Assembly (NCBI RefSeq): GCF_014697195.1
Contig: NZ_JACJRJ010000006.1
Span: 100,152-164,151, forward strand
Reading direction: 5' to 3'
Origin: Cylindrospermum sp. FACHB-282
GTDB taxonomy: Bacteria > Cyanobacteriota > Cyanobacteriia > Cyanobacteriales > Nostocaceae
DNA length: 64,000 nt
How positions within the stretch are numbered: position 1 is the stretch's first letter; every line of letters begins with the position of its first letter. The notes under the pieces were generated by a model. The model was not told the DNA's origin, ran no database searches, and worked only from the letters and a program-made list of their open reading frames with translations. The position numbers and the translations under genes were made by a program. Positions 36,379 to 45,931 of this stretch are shown one piece after another.

Positions 36379-37040
36379 TTGCAAATTGGGCATTGGTTAT
36401 TGCCAATTTTTTTGGCTATTCCTCATGCCCCTCACCCCCATCTTCATTATCTCAAAAAGTTGAAAAATAATTTGCTCGTAGTGAGGGCTTTAGCCCTCAC
36501 TACCAACCTTGAATTATTTACGCCAACCTACTTATTAAAGTTTCAGGCATATTTAGTAAAACTCCGCCGTAGCAGGATAATAACAGTTACGGCGGAGCTA
36601 GGAAAAATCGAAAACACCAAGACAAAATGCTTGTGCCACAAGGTGAAGAAGCAGATTTGCTTTTTACCTTTTAACTTGTATTCCTCTTGGCATTTCCTAC
36701 TGTGCTAGATGTACAAAATATATCGTTTTTGATGTTGGGTGAAAGTATTGTAATTAGCAATTTTTGGGTATCGTAGAAAACCTTAACTAAAATAATTCAT
36801 CCCATAGGGAGAATTTCTACCTATTTCTAGAAGCACTGGGGTTTCATTAAAGTTATCCTTTTATTGGCGGTTCCTGATCCAATAATCTACTCGTTGGATG
36901 GGTAAACTCGGTGCGCAGCGCGGCATCACCCAAGATATTCTGTGAAAACGAGATTATATAGCCGCCTTCCTTGGGTTGGAACCGCCAATTTTGTCCAGGT
37001 TTTTCCCAAGGAAATTATACGATTTTGAGTTTTGAATTGT
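36379..37040. other. Intergenic region with two strong hairpins
   Basis: After the ankyrin gene, GTAGTGAGGGCT and AGCCCTCACTAC form a perfect 12-bp stem with a 2-bp loop (36478-36503), and CTCCGCCGTA/TACGGCGGAG forms a 10-bp stem (36562-36597). An open frame over this region has no ribosome site and is not counted as a gene. The hairpins lack U tracts and are more like repeat elements than terminators. Confidence 0.6.
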
Positions 37041-39233
37041 TTACTGTGTTGGTAGTTTTGGATGTGCCGCGGAGTATTTAGCTACTAGGGCGGAAACTTC
37101 TGGGTTATACAGTCGCTGATAATTCCAGTAATTACCAAATACTTGCCGCACGTAATTTTTGGTTTCATCAAAGGGAATGTCTTCGACAAATTCATCTGGA
37201 TCTTGTCTCGGCACAGTTTGCAACCACTTGGCAACGTTGCCGGGCCCAGCATTATAACTAGCGATCGCTAATAACGAGTTATTGTTATACAGCTGATGGG
37301 TATGATCCATATACCACGTCCCCAACATGATGTTATCGTTGGGCTTTTCTAGGTTAATTGTTTTAAAGTCTAAGTTGATTTGTGGAGCTATCCATTTAGC
37401 TGTGTCTGGCATGATCTGCATTAACCCTGTAGCACCAACAGGGGATTTAACTTTAGCCTCAAACCGAGATTCTTGCCGCATCAGGGCAGTAACTAACAGG
37501 GGATTAACTTTCCGTTCCCCAGACCATTTTGAAATCTCTTTGAAATAGGGAAATGGATAACGGGCTTGCCAATAGGTGATTTGTTGGCTGAGAGCCTGAT
37601 ACTGCGCTCTGTCTTCGGGTGTTTCCCTGTCTTCTAATTTAGAAATTGTGTTAATTCCTAATAAATTTTCTCCCCTTGTCAATTGCATCAACCCTTCTGT
37701 AAATTGCTCCCCTACAGTAGGCTGGCCTTTGTTGATAAATTCTGTCTCCCATTGCAACCAAGCATCACGGTCTTGACCTAGAAGATATAATTCTTTAAAA
37801 GTCTCAGAACCCGCAGGAGGTACAGGACGCTGGGGTGGGACAACTTCTGGAGTCATTAAGCGGACGTCATTAAAGTTACCAACATTCAGCCCTAAAATGG
37901 TGGCGGCTCGCCATGCGTAATAAGATTGGGGAAATTGACTCAGCACATACTCATAAGCCGTTTTAGCTTCTTGCTGTTTCCCTAAAATAGTTGCCCATTT
38001 ACCCACCCAAAAGCCTGCTCTAGGAGCCAAAATACTGTTGGGGTTGTTGGTGACAATTGGTTCGGCCCATTGCCATGCTCCTACATAATCTTTGGCTTTG
38101 GCTTTCTCTTTAGCTATTTTCCAGCGATACTCTGCCGCTTCATCAGAATTGGCGTACTTGCCTAGGAGTAATTCTCTAGTGGCGATCGCTGATTTGCTAT
38201 CCTTAAGGGCTTCTAAGGCTTTGACTTTTTGTACCAGTGCTGTACTAGCTTGCTCTGGAGATTTACTGATGACTAGGTTAAGGTAGGTGACGGCGTCTTT
38301 ACTTGTTGCCATTTCTGCTAACCGCAGTCCAGCAGTTCCAGTTTCTTTAGCTGTGGGGAATTGCTGCATGAGTTGTTTATAAGTGGCGATCGCCTGTTGC
38401 TGATCTTTACCCCCTACTTGTAACCCCCTGCCTGTGCGGTAAAGATTACGCGCTGTCTTGGGTGCTTTGGCACAAGCTGCTGCCGCTTTAGTAAATTGAC
38501 TGTTTTCCCAATAGGCTGTGCCAATGGTTTCCCAGTCTTCGGGTTTGAGGTTGGGCTGTTTCACCAACTGATCTAACACCCCGACTATTCCCGGTTGCTT
38601 ATAGGCATATTTTGCCAAAATTAATTGTAATTTTGGCTGATTGGGATTGTCTTTTAACCGTTTGCGGATAATTTCCCAAGTCAGGGGATGAGAAGGAAAT
38701 TGAGCGATCGCTTGCTCCTGTAGCTTTGGTTGGGCGATCAAATATATGGCTTTAACTGCGGCTGCTTCTTTGGGATACTTTTTCAGCACTTGTTGCCGGA
38801 GATCCGATGCTTTGCCTCCCTCGCCCAACATATCATGAGCCTGAGCCTGTTTCAGTAAAACGTAGGGCCCTAGGGCCGGATAGTCTTTCTCTAGTCCTGC
38901 CAATAAACTCAGCGCTTTTTTGGCTTGGGTTCTTTCAATGTAATCACTTGCCAAAAGATAACGGGCACGTTCCCGATCTAGCGAAGGGGAACCTTGGGCG
39001 ATTGTGGCTAGTTTTGCCGCCCGTTCTGGCAGAGATTGTGAGGCCAGCGGGAACACTACTGAGGTGGCTTTGCTAGCTTCAGAGATTTGCTCAGGCTCAC
39101 TCTTAGTCAGTTTGAGCCATTGCCCTAAGTTTTTTCCTAGCTGAGGCGCTGACACCATTGCTCCGGCTAGAAAGGCACACAGTCCTACACCAGCAATCAG
39201 CGAAATTTGCTTTTTCTGTAGTTTCTTCAGCAT
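37041..39233 (-). CDS. Lytic murein transglycosylase (SLT domain) with TPR-like superhelix
   Basis: 730 residues. Cleaves the glycan strand of peptidoglycan, leaving anhydro-muropeptides, in the periplasm. A signal-anchor (about 10-30) is followed by a long alpha-helical, TPR-like solenoid (about 60-530) as in soluble lytic transglycosylases, then the SLT domain (about 560-700): EISKWSGERKVNPLLVTALM, RQESRF with the catalytic Glu, SPVGATGLMQIMPDTA, and ASYNAGPGNVAKWL. Length is typical. No partner genes nearby. Confidence 0.95.
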   Translation of the reverse strand: MLKKLQKKQISLIAGVGLCAFLAGAMVSAPQLGKNLGQWLKLTKSEPEQISEASKATSVVFPLASQSLPERAAKLATIAQGSPSLDRERARYLLASDYIERTQAKKALSLLAGLEKDYPALGPYVLLKQAQAHDMLGEGGKASDLRQQVLKKYPKEAAAVKAIYLIAQPKLQEQAIAQFPSHPLTWEIIRKRLKDNPNQPKLQLILAKYAYKQPGIVGVLDQLVKQPNLKPEDWETIGTAYWENSQFTKAAAACAKAPKTARNLYRTGRGLQVGGKDQQQAIATYKQLMQQFPTAKETGTAGLRLAEMATSKDAVTYLNLVISKSPEQASTALVQKVKALEALKDSKSAIATRELLLGKYANSDEAAEYRWKIAKEKAKAKDYVGAWQWAEPIVTNNPNSILAPRAGFWVGKWATILGKQQEAKTAYEYVLSQFPQSYYAWRAATILGLNVGNFNDVRLMTPEVVPPQRPVPPAGSETFKELYLLGQDRDAWLQWETEFINKGQPTVGEQFTEGLMQLTRGENLLGINTISKLEDRETPEDRAQYQALSQQITYWQARYPFPYFKEISKWSGERKVNPLLVTALMRQESRFEAKVKSPVGATGLMQIMPDTAKWIAPQINLDFKTINLEKPNDNIMLGTWYMDHTHQLYNNNSLLAIASYNAGPGNVAKWLQTVPRQDPDEFVEDIPFDETKNYVRQVFGNYWNYQRLYNPEVSALVAKYSAAHPKLPTQ

Positions 39234-39470
39234 CGATACCCGCTGAAAATTTCCGATGAATTTCTAGAAACTCTAGCACTACTTGCGGTCAGTGTTATCA
39301 CTTTTTAGGTGGATATTTATAATTTTTTGGGTAAAAACGCTAAATATCAATCTTTATGAAGATTGATTCTTAGTTAGGAGTAATCTGGACTTAGCTCTTA
39401 GCGTTAAGTCTATCTTATTACATCTATCTTAGGTATAGAATGGAGCTATTTAAAATGAGCTTAATTACAA

Positions 39471-39773
39471 ATGTTACCATTCATTGCTGTTGTTGCTTTA
39501 ACCATCTTTTTAGCAGGATTCAAGCTAGACCGGGAATATCAGAGGGGTGTGATATTTCGCTTAGGTAGAATTAAGGGACTTCGCGGACCTGGATTATATT
39601 GGATTATACCGCTCATCGACCAAAAAACCCAAGTTGATATTCGCACTAAAACGGTGAGTATTGAGCCGCAAGAAACTGTAACTGCCGATAGCGTCACCAT
39701 CAAAGTTAATGCTGTTCTCTACTACCGCATTACAAATCCCAATTTTGCCATCAATACAGCATTTTTCAGGTAA
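39471..39773 (+). pseudogene. Truncated slipin (stomatin/SPFH) protein
   Basis: 100 residues with a good N-terminus: one membrane helix (1-16), FKLDREYQRGVIFRLGRIKG, and GPGLYWIIPLIDQ. The chain stops after NPNFAINTAFFR, in the middle of the SPFH domain; whole proteins have about 260-320 residues. No continuation is found in any frame downstream before the adjacent hydroxylase gene ends. A remnant after deletion is the likely explanation. Confidence 0.8.
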
Positions 39774-39848
39774 ATGAAGTACACTTTTGGGGCAGAAAAT
39801 TGTTGTCTACGATAATCTGTACCTCACCAAGTTGCAATCTGCTGTATT

Positions 39849-41108
39849 TCACCGTTTCGCTAATTCTGGAGTTCGCCCTTTTAAGCCGATCATCAACTTG
39901 AGGGCAAATATTTTTACCATCGGTACTCGCTGCATAATTCCTAAACCTAGGCGACGAATTACCACTATTGGTAAAAAGTTATTAGAAAATACCCGATCTA
40001 ACAAATCGGTGAAACCTAAAATTGCTAGATTTTCCTTTTTTCGCCAACGTTCATATTTTTTGAGGATTTGGATTTTACCAATATCTTCACCTGCTTGATG
40101 TGCTGTTTGGATGATTTGGGCTAAAGCTGCTGCATCACGAATACCTAAGTTTAAACCTTGTCCGCCGACGGGATGACAGTTGTGTGCTGCATCTCCAACT
40201 AAGGCTAGACGAGGGAGGACATAGCGATCGCTCTGCATTAGTTGTACTTGAAAAATAAAGCGATCGCCTAATAATTCCAATTTACCCATCTGATCACCAT
40301 AGCGGCGGGTGAGTTCAGCCAAAAATTGCTGATCATCTAAAGCACACAAGGCTTTGGCTTCTTCATGGGGTGCTGTCCAAACAATCCGGCAGCGGTTCCC
40401 AGGTAAAGGTAAAATTGCAAAGGGGCCACTAGACCAAAATTTCTCGTAGGCGGTGTTGTTGTGTGATTTTTCTGGTTTTACAAAGGCTACAATGCAGGAC
40501 TGCCAATACTTCCAGCCTTTGGTTTTAATCCCCGCAGCTTGACGAATAGGCGATCGCGATCCATCTGCACCTACCAGTAATTTACTGCTAATTGTCCGCT
40601 GCTCACCTTCAACTTCGATATTGATCCTAACTATATCTTGTTCGTTCTGGGTATTTACGACGAACGCCGGACAGAGATAAGTTACATTAGGACAATTTTG
40701 GACAAATTCTTGCAACGGCTGTAACAGTGCTTGGTGTTCTGCCACATATCCTAACTCTGGTGTGCCTAAATCAGAGGTTTGAAATGCCACCACATCGGGA
40801 TAATCGGCGTCAGAAAGTTTAACCTGACAATATTTGGCGATTTGGGGCAGGATTTTGTCCCATAAGCCAATTCCCTGAAAAATTTGCGCCGAAAGCATGT
40901 GTACAGCATAAGCTTGTCCCTTGGATACTGCTGCTGATGCGACTTTTGCCTCAATTAGCAACACAGTTAAGCCAGAGTCTTTTAAAGCAGCGGCTAGGGT
41001 TAAGCCAACAATCCCACCGCCGACAATTACCAAATCGTAATCATATCCCCCCTTGTCTGTGGGTGTGTGGGGAAGGGAAAGGGTTTGATTAAGCTGCGTG
41101 AGGGACAT
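39849..41108 (-). CDS. UbiH/COQ6-family FAD-dependent monooxygenase
   Basis: 419 residues. Class A flavoprotein monooxygenases of this type hydroxylate the ring of quinone precursors; in cyanobacteria the substrate is not certain. The sequence has the GxGxxG dinucleotide motif VIVGGGIVGLTLAAAL (about 28-43), the LVGADGSRSPIR motif, and GDAAHNCHPVGGQGLNLGI with the FAD-phosphate Asp and the conserved HP-GGQG loop. Length fits. Its 3' end lies only 76 bases from the slipin fragment. Confidence 0.92.
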   Translation of the reverse strand: MSLTQLNQTLSLPHTPTDKGGYDYDLVIVGGGIVGLTLAAALKDSGLTVLLIEAKVASAAVSKGQAYAVHMLSAQIFQGIGLWDKILPQIAKYCQVKLSDADYPDVVAFQTSDLGTPELGYVAEHQALLQPLQEFVQNCPNVTYLCPAFVVNTQNEQDIVRINIEVEGEQRTISSKLLVGADGSRSPIRQAAGIKTKGWKYWQSCIVAFVKPEKSHNNTAYEKFWSSGPFAILPLPGNRCRIVWTAPHEEAKALCALDDQQFLAELTRRYGDQMGKLELLGDRFIFQVQLMQSDRYVLPRLALVGDAAHNCHPVGGQGLNLGIRDAAALAQIIQTAHQAGEDIGKIQILKKYERWRKKENLAILGFTDLLDRVFSNNFLPIVVIRRLGLGIMQRVPMVKIFALKLMIGLKGRTPELAKR

Positions 41109-41217
41109 TGTTAAGATAAATTACAGCAATTTTACTATTATTGTTACGCGATCGCGCCTTTTAGGGCAAGGTAATTGCTGTAAAGATTGGGCGTCTATTT
41201 TTAACCTCGTAGGATCA

Positions 41218-41976
41218 CTAAGCAAAAGTTAAGGCTATGAGCTCCTCTGCCATTTCAAAATTAGCTGTCACATTTTGCACATCATCTAATCCTTCTAGGG
41301 TATCGATTAACTTAAACAGCGATCGCGCCTGATCAATGTCGGTGACTTCCACCTGATTACCGGGAATCCAGCGTAATTCGGCATCTGTCACCTTAAAGCT
41401 TTTGTCTTTGAGTGTCTGACTGAGAATCTCTAAATTGCCGATGTCGGTAAATACCTCAGCCGTCTCATCTTCTGTCATCTCATAGGACTCAGCATCCCCT
41501 TCTAGAGATGCTTCTAAAAGCTGTTCTTCATCCACCACACCCTGGACTACACAGACACCTTTTTGGGCAAACATCCAGCTAACACAACCTGTTTCACCGA
41601 GGTTGCCTCCATTTCTACTAAAAGCCATCCGCAAGTCCGCAGCCGTGCGATTACGGTTATCTGTGAGGGCTTCAATCAAAATTGCTACACCACCAGGGCC
41701 ATAGCCTTCATAGCGAATCGCTTCTAAACCGATGTGATCTCCACCAAAAGTCCCGGCACCTTTAGCGATCGCTCTTTCGATATTATCGTTAGGAATACTC
41801 GCCGCTTTTGCCTTGTCAATAGCCGTGCGGAGTTGAAAATTAAGCGCTGGATCGGGAACGCCGCTTCTGGCAGCTACAATAATTGCCCGCGACAGCTGGG
41901 TGAAGGTTTTGCCCCTTTTGGCATCCACCACCGCCTTCTGGCGCTTAATATTTGCCCATTTACTATGTCCTGCCAT
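41218..41976 (-). CDS. YebC/PmpR family DNA-binding regulator or ribosome-associated factor
   Basis: 252 residues, the family's usual length. YebC proteins were described as regulators, and related paralogues ease translation of proline stretches; which activity applies is not settled here. N-terminal MAGHSKWANIKRQKAVVDAK and the middle GYGPGGVAILIEALTDNRNRT are diagnostic. ATG 41976. The UbiH-type gene starts 110 bases away, downstream on the same strand. Confidence 0.95.
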   Translation of the reverse strand: MAGHSKWANIKRQKAVVDAKRGKTFTQLSRAIIVAARSGVPDPALNFQLRTAIDKAKAASIPNDNIERAIAKGAGTFGGDHIGLEAIRYEGYGPGGVAILIEALTDNRNRTAADLRMAFSRNGGNLGETGCVSWMFAQKGVCVVQGVVDEEQLLEASLEGDAESYEMTEDETAEVFTDIGNLEILSQTLKDKSFKVTDAELRWIPGNQVEVTDIDQARSLFKLIDTLEGLDDVQNVTANFEMAEELIALTFA

Positions 41977-42081
41977 AATCAGAAAATCATCAAAATGCTA
42001 TTTAAAACTTAAGATATACCTAGCTTTTGCACTGATGCAAAGGTTAGCTTCTTAGCTACTGTTTCTCAACCTCAGCACCAA

Positions 42082-43458
42082 ATGGATAAATTGAACAATC
42101 ATCTAAATCAAGATCATGACCTAGGTTTTTTCGCACCTGGGAATTTTTGGCGAAAAAGCAAGAAAGCACGAAACTACCTTAGCAGTTTACTGGTGATAGT
42201 GCTTGTGGGTGTCTTAGCATTGGGTGCGTGTCAGGCTATTATCCCTGGTAAAGCAAGTACAGTGATTCATTTAACCCTGTGGCATGGTGTGAATCCGCCG
42301 CCAAATCGGGATGTATTGCAAAAGCTGGTAGACAAATTTAATCAAACCAACCCAGATATTCAGGTAGAGTCTCTATATGTCGGGCAACAAGATCAGCAAA
42401 TGCCCAAGATTTTGGCAGCGGTGGTAGGAAATGCGCCCCCTGATTTGTTGTGGTTTAACCCGACAATTAGCGGACAATTGGTGGAATTAGATGCTATTTT
42501 AGCTTTAGACGACAAGTTAGAATTTTCACCAGTAAAAGAAGAAATTGACCCGGCTTTGTATACCTCGATGGAGTACAAAGGTCAGATTTGGTCAGTACCT
42601 TTTGCTACAAATAATGTGGGTGTTTTTTACCGTCCGAGTTTGTTTGCCGCGGCGGGAATTACTGTTGTACCCCGCACTTGGGCAGAGTTGCAGCAAGTTG
42701 CCAAGAAATTAACTCGTGATACCAATGGTGATGGAAAGATAGATCAACATGGGATGATTCTGCCTTTGGGGAAGGGTGAATTTACGGTGTTTACCTGGTT
42801 GCCATTTATGTGGAGTGCTGGCGGCGAGTTGGTGATTGGTGATTCACAGCAGGCGGCGGGAGTGGTTTTGTTAGATAATAAAGGTGCGATCGCCGCTTTG
42901 CAATTTTGGCGAAATTTGCTCGCGGATGGTACTGCAGTACTATCTGAGCCGGAACGAGGTTATGAAATAGCCGACTTGTTAGCCGGTAAGATTGCCATGC
43001 AACTAACAGGACCCTGGAGTTTGGGAGAATTTAAACAGAGTGGTGTAGACTTTAATGTTTTTCCGATTCCTGTCGGGGAAATACCCGCAACGGTTATTGG
43101 TGGCGAAAATCTCTTTTTATTCAAAACTACACCAGAACGGGAAACAGCGGCATTTAAATTTGCTGAATATACTTTGAGTGAAGAATTTCAGACAGAATTG
43201 GCGTTAGGAACTGGCTATTTACCTATCAATATCAAGTCTCGTCAAAGTGAAAAATATCAGGAATTTGTGCAAAAACAACCACAGCTAAAAACTTTTTTAG
43301 ATCAAGCCAAGTATGGGCGATCGCGTCCGATTTTTCCTGGTTATAATCGGATTTCCGATAGTTTAGGCAGAGCAATTGAAGCGGTGTTGTTGGGTAAAAG
43401 TTCCCCAGCAGCAGCCCTCAAAGTATCCCAGCAGCGCTTGGATTTGATTTTCAAGTGA
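42082..43458 (+). CDS. Family 1 solute-binding lipoprotein of a sugar ABC transporter
   Basis: 458 residues. The binding protein catches a carbohydrate in the periplasm for an ABC importer. A long, polar N-terminus precedes a membrane segment ending in the lipobox LALGAC (about residues 45-50). The binding core has typical family 1 features: TLWHGVNPPPNRDVLQKLVD, FNQTNPDIQVESLYVGQQ, LLWFNPT, VGVFYRPSLFAAAGITVVP, and GPWSLGEFKQSGVDF. Membrane and ATPase subunits are not adjacent, as is common in cyanobacteria. ATG 42082. Confidence 0.93.
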   Translation: MDKLNNHLNQDHDLGFFAPGNFWRKSKKARNYLSSLLVIVLVGVLALGACQAIIPGKASTVIHLTLWHGVNPPPNRDVLQKLVDKFNQTNPDIQVESLYVGQQDQQMPKILAAVVGNAPPDLLWFNPTISGQLVELDAILALDDKLEFSPVKEEIDPALYTSMEYKGQIWSVPFATNNVGVFYRPSLFAAAGITVVPRTWAELQQVAKKLTRDTNGDGKIDQHGMILPLGKGEFTVFTWLPFMWSAGGELVIGDSQQAAGVVLLDNKGAIAALQFWRNLLADGTAVLSEPERGYEIADLLAGKIAMQLTGPWSLGEFKQSGVDFNVFPIPVGEIPATVIGGENLFLFKTTPERETAAFKFAEYTLSEEFQTELALGTGYLPINIKSRQSEKYQEFVQKQPQLKTFLDQAKYGRSRPIFPGYNRISDSLGRAIEAVLLGKSSPAAALKVSQQRLDLIFK

Positions 43459-43700
43459 TTAAATTTGATTTTTACCTTTTTACCTCGTTTTATATCTCGT
43501 TCCCAGTCTCCGACTGGGAATGCAATCATTGCGGCTCTGCCGCTTATACGGAAGACGTATCCTTTTTCAAAGATGTTATTGAATGGATTGGTAAATTCGC
43601 TGCAATTGTAACTTTAAGTCGCACCACACAAGAGTGGGTAGTACCTCAAATAGCTAATAGTGTGGATCATATTCAGAAATTACTATCATCTGGTGGATAG
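43455..43700 (+). CDS. Short hypothetical frame overlapping a repeat
   Basis: 81 residues. The first third coincides with a palindromic repeat (43496-43522) and cannot be trusted; the last 45 residues (EDVSFFKDVIEWIGKFAAIV and onward to a QIANSVDHIQKL end) look protein-like and may be the tail of a decayed gene. Start overlaps the preceding gene's stop by four bases. Low confidence. Confidence 0.25.
   Translation: MIKFDFYLFTSFYISFPVSDWECNHCGSAAYTEDVSFFKDVIEWIGKFAAIVTLSRTTQEWVVPQIANSVDHIQKLLSSGG
43496..43522. repeat. Palindromic repeat, related to 43927-43953
   Basis: CTCGTTCCCAGTCTCCGAC, then TGGGAATG: a stem TTCCCAGTC/GACTGGGAA with a three-base loop, followed by GGCTCTGCC within 15 bases. 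The same order of elements, inverted, recurs inside the element at 43789-44029. Confidence 0.75.
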
Positions 43701-43788
43701 ATGCAGATAGGGAACTGTTTAATCTCTCATAAATTCCCCAAATTGCTGATTAAAACGCTCAATTTACCGTAAAATCAAACGACTGGAA

Positions 43789-44029
43789 GTAGGGGCACAG
43801 CAATGCTCATGAGTGTCAACTTAAGCTCAAATCCTTACAATAACTCGTTAAGAGTCTCCCACTGGGAATGTCATCACAGAGGCTCTGCCTCTTCTGCTGT
43901 CATTGAAGGCAGAGCCTTCTAGCATTCATTCCCATACAGAGTATGGGAACGAGAAAGCTTTAGACGAAACTCAGTTTTTACCAGGTTTTCACGTTAAGTT
44001 GACACCTATGAGCAATGCTGTGCCCCTAC
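43789..44029. mobile_element. MITE-like element with 36-bp inverted ends and a nested palindromic repeat
   Basis: 43789-43824 (GTAGGGGCACAGC...) and 43994-44029 (...GCTGTGCCCCTAC) are inverted repeats of 36 bp with three mismatches, 241 bp end to end. Inside, GGCTCTGCC (43881-43889) and GGCAGAGCC (43908-43916) form one hairpin, and CATTCCCATA/TATGGGAACGAG another. No coding frame. The nested unit is homologous to 43496-43540, so one element seems to sit within another. Confidence 0.75.
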
Positions 44030-44060
44030 GAATGATCTGATCTAAGGATATTAGATAATC

Positions 44061-44681
44061 TCACCTTTTCAAAACTATATGGAATGAATTTAAATACCCC
44101 AGTACGGTTTTAGCTAAAGTCTTGTCCTGCTTTTTAGAAGTTATGGCTGTTACCTGATACAAGTAGCCATCGGCAATATACATCCGGCTTCTAGTAATTT
44201 TACCTCCAGCATTGACATATTCAATTTCTTTTCCAGGATGACCATTTGAACTGCGAATATTGCGCTCACTGACTAAATTGCTTTTTGTAGTTGTTAACGC
44301 CGTATCCTTTGCTTTATTGAGAATTTCTTCGGGGTTTTTCATTTGAGCGTAGTCATAAGGAAAGTCATTGTAAGTAACTACATAAGCTACATCCTGTTTA
44401 GGCGGTTGAGCCGCAAATACTTCTAAATTTATTGGCCCCATATAAGTTTTTTGCGTTTGAGTTTGCCTTTTGGGTATTCCTGGCATCAAAACACTAAAGC
44501 GTCCATCTGGGGCTGTAAATATTTTCCATTTTGGCTGCACTACTTTAACAACAGTTGGTTTCTTTTGGGCAACTATTATTTTGGCAGAAACTGGAGTTTT
44601 AGGTGAAAGCGCCTCGGCTATAAAAGATCCACTACATACAAAAGTGGCAGCGATAAAAGGTAATAAAACTCTGATGGCCAT
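44061..44681 (-). CDS. Secreted conserved protein, unknown function
   Basis: 206 residues from ATG 44681 (MAIRVLLPFIAATFVCSG); an in-frame GTG ten codons upstream gives a worse signal peptide. After the signal sequence (about 1-27) and a linker comes a folded domain with FTAPDGRFSVLMPGIPKRQ near 60, VVTYNDFPYDY near 115, and a C-terminal strand-rich part ending in a basic tail. The fold recalls small periplasmic PsbP/Mog1-like cyanobacterial proteins, but this is only an impression. Confidence 0.7.
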   Translation of the reverse strand: MAIRVLLPFIAATFVCSGSFIAEALSPKTPVSAKIIVAQKKPTVVKVVQPKWKIFTAPDGRFSVLMPGIPKRQTQTQKTYMGPINLEVFAAQPPKQDVAYVVTYNDFPYDYAQMKNPEEILNKAKDTALTTTKSNLVSERNIRSSNGHPGKEIEYVNAGGKITRSRMYIADGYLYQVTAITSKKQDKTLAKTVLGYLNSFHIVLKR

Positions 44682-44806
44682 AATTTTTGCATTTGAAGAT
44701 GCTGATATCACTGATGCTGCTAGTTATAACCCAATACAGTTCAGTTAGTGATCTTCAGTTAGCAAAAATCTGCTAACCCTATTTTTATAGGGGTGAAGGG
44801 ATGCAG

Positions 44807-45832
44807 TTACAACCTAGCTGCACACAAAGCAGCACCAATTAGCCCTACTTGTTGATTGAGGATAATATGCACAGGTATTTCTTCGAGGATGGAACGCATC
44901 CTGCCTTTTTGGGTGAAATTTAGCAGGAAAGTGCTTTTTTGCATTAAGGGGAGGATTTTGGGGCCAATACCACCAGCAATGTATAGTCCACCATGAGGTA
45001 GGAGTTTGAGGGCTAGGTTTCCGGCTTCTGCGCCGTAGGCTTCGATAAAGATTTGCAAGGTTTGTTCAGAAAGGCGATCGCGTCCTTGGAGTGCAGCACT
45101 ACCAATAATCGCACCCGGATCAACGCTTTTTTCTGCCTTTCCCGCCTCTTGTTCCCAACTTCTGACGGTTTGGGCAATATCTGGTGATTCGGCGGCTGAT
45201 TGCCTATCGCGCAAAAATTGGTAAATAGCCACAATCCCCAAGCCAGAAACTACCCGTTCCACTGATACACGCTGGATATCATGTTTATCTAGCAGATATC
45301 TCATCAGTTGAAACTCTAACTCGTTCCGGGGGGCAAAATCAGCGTGTCCACCTTCTGAGGGAAAGACTTGATAATGGTTTCCCTGTTTAATTAAAAATCC
45401 TTGGCCTAAGCCAGTCCCCGCGCCAATTATCGCCATTGGGGCTTCTGGTTGGTGTTGACCATTTTGCAGAGTCAGCAAATCTTGTTTCGTTAAACCGAAA
45501 ATACCATAGCCAACAGCAGCAAAGTCATTAATCAGCGAGATGGAGGGAATACCTAGTTGTTGAGATAAACGTTCTGTATCCAAAAACCATGCCAAATTTG
45601 TCAACTTGGCAGTATTGTTAACTACTGGCCCTGCGATCGCAAAACAAGCTTTTTCCGGTGTCGGTGCGTTAGCTTTAGCCAAAAACTTCTGTACCATTGG
45701 CACCAAATCAGGATAATCCCCACTGAGGAAATTTTTCTCAAAAAGAGTCTGTAACCCCAGTGTCTCTGATGTCTCAACCAATCGCAAAATAGTTTTTGTG
45801 CCGCCAATGTCTCCAGCTAGTAACAATGTCAT
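44807..45832 (-). CDS. glk: Glucokinase
   Basis: 341 residues. Phosphorylates glucose with ATP in the cytosol, feeding glycolysis and glycogen metabolism. N-terminal LLAGDIGGTKTILRLVE is the phosphate-binding motif, SLINDFAAVGYGI is the glucose-binding loop with the catalytic Asp, and GAGTGLGQGFLI is the second ATP motif, as in the bacterial glucokinase family (not the ROK family). The length fits. The phosphatase gene lies upstream on the same strand (99-base gap). Confidence 0.96.
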   Translation of the reverse strand: MTLLLAGDIGGTKTILRLVETSETLGLQTLFEKNFLSGDYPDLVPMVQKFLAKANAPTPEKACFAIAGPVVNNTAKLTNLAWFLDTERLSQQLGIPSISLINDFAAVGYGIFGLTKQDLLTLQNGQHQPEAPMAIIGAGTGLGQGFLIKQGNHYQVFPSEGGHADFAPRNELEFQLMRYLLDKHDIQRVSVERVVSGLGIVAIYQFLRDRQSAAESPDIAQTVRSWEQEAGKAEKSVDPGAIIGSAALQGRDRLSEQTLQIFIEAYGAEAGNLALKLLPHGGLYIAGGIGPKILPLMQKSTFLLNFTQKGRMRSILEEIPVHIILNQQVGLIGAALCAARL

Positions 45833-45931
45833 AAAACTTATCAGCTAATTAGTTGGTTTTTCTCTAGTAAAATGTATCCAGGATTAAAGAGGCAATTATT
45901 TAACATCCTAATCAATAATTGCTACCAGGAT

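Noticed and set aside
36379..36708. Open frame of 109 codons after the ankyrin gene
   Set aside because: It begins at the ankyrin stop, runs through two palindromes, and has no start signal or protein-like pattern.
43455..43560. Start of an 81-residue gene within the palindromic repeat
   Set aside because: The first third is repeat DNA; only the later part looks protein-like, so the frame is listed at low confidence and not used for function.
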